Of a stretch of DNA of 23,427 nucleotides, positions 23,247 to 23,427 are shown piece by piece (position 1 is the stretch's first letter; each line of letters begins with the position of its first letter). Source of the DNA: Fusobacterium sp. GTDB lineage: Bacteria > Fusobacteriota > Fusobacteriia > Fusobacteriales > Fusobacteriaceae. The notes under the pieces are model-generated. The model saw nothing but the letters and a program-made list of their open reading frames with translations. It searched no databases and was not told where the DNA came from. The stretch spans positions 1 to 23,427 of the forward strand of contig DXWL01000032.1 of assembly GCA_019416865.1 (NCBI GenBank), read 5' to 3'. A program made the translations under genes and the position numbers.

Positions 23247-23252
23247 ATTATA
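23247..23252 (-). promoter_or_regulatory. Possible -10 box of the glycan operon
   Basis: TATAAT on the minus strand about 37 bp before the first gene of the locus. The -35 region at 17 bp is a poor match. A TTGAAA further out (23302-23307) is too far to pair with it. Weak evidence in AT-rich DNA, but some promoter is expected here. Confidence 0.35.
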
Positions 23253-23371
23253 CAATTTTTTTTAGATAAAATATATAAATAAATGATAATTTTTAATAAG
23301 TTTCAACTAAAAAAGAATATATCTCAATTTTTGAATTTTATCAAAAATATATGGCATCTTTATGTTAAAAT

Positions 23372-23410
23372 AAAAAAGGGGCTGTTGCATTTATAAAATT
23401 GTAAAAATAA
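23372..23410. repeat. Copy of an intergenic repeat at the window edge
   Basis: AAAAAAGGGGCTGTTGCA followed by TTGTAAAAATAAA. The same words occur, on the other strand, in the hairpin at 12573-12625. A looser version with GTAAAAGATAAAATTCTC lies on the minus strand at about 28-80. The copy runs toward the window end, so its full extent is unknown. It may be a terminator family or the terminal inverted repeat of an insertion sequence. Confidence 0.5.
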
Positions 23411-23427
23411 AATTCTCGATATTAAAA

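Noticed and set aside
1..23427. CRISPR arrays, tRNA or rRNA genes, complete insertion sequences
   Set aside because: I looked for regularly spaced repeats, cloverleaf-like blocks and transposase motifs in the gaps and found none; only the repeat words reported above.

Overview
The window is a low-GC, strongly AT-biased bacterial chromosome segment with short intergenic gaps, clear GGAGG-type ribosome binding sites and long runs of co-directional genes. Base composition, gene content (YifB/ComM-type ATPase, three-domain M24 aminopeptidase, viroplasmin-type RNase H, TIGR02206 membrane protein, EpsG-like polymerase) and the protein sequences suggest a Fusobacterium-like organism. That is recognition from memory, not a database result. 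No rRNA, tRNA, CRISPR array or transposase gene is visible.

Left part (1-4761): galE (UDP-glucose 4-epimerase) and a comM-like Mg-chelatase-type AAA+ ATPase lie on the minus strand. A plus-strand Xaa-Pro aminopeptidase diverges from them and ends at its own terminator. Next comes a solitary PD-(D/E)XK-superfamily nuclease-like gene (4867-6039) with its own promoter and a bidirectional terminator.

Middle part (6050-12625): a minus-strand unit starts at a near-consensus promoter (9692-9720) whose -35 box lies inside the 3' end of an upstream MATE transporter gene. Its leader carries a recognisable yybP-ykoY manganese riboswitch with a mutually exclusive intrinsic terminator, then a second structured stretch. 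After these come a type II P-type ATPase (annotated by homology as Ca2+, here more likely a Mn2+ exporter) and two small genes for envelope proteins. Divergent from the MATE gene is a plus-strand pair, RNase H1 and a TIGR02206/YwaF-type membrane protein, with a near-perfect sigma-70-type promoter. It ends in a hairpin that also terminates the next unit from the other side.

Right part (12645-23210): nine tightly packed, often overlapping minus-strand genes form a Wzx/Wzy-type surface polysaccharide locus. In transcription order they are: a membrane-anchored protein with an arylsulfotransferase N-terminal-like domain and a shortened propeller, a polyprenyl-phosphate sugar phosphotransferase, GT2, GT4, an EpsG-like polymerase, GT4, GT2, a sialyltransferase-like GT-B enzyme with EDG/HP/STS motifs, and a Wzx flippase. 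Together they could start a repeat unit on undecaprenyl phosphate, extend it with five transferases, flip it and polymerise it. Sugar-nucleotide synthesis and outer-membrane export genes are not in the window, apart from the distant galE.

The points most worth a second look are the riboswitch-controlled ATPase operon with its small envelope partners, the unusual arylsulfotransferase-like first gene of the glycan locus, the sialyltransferase-type gene, the lone PD-(D/E)XK gene, and a repeat family seen near both window ends and at 12573-12625.
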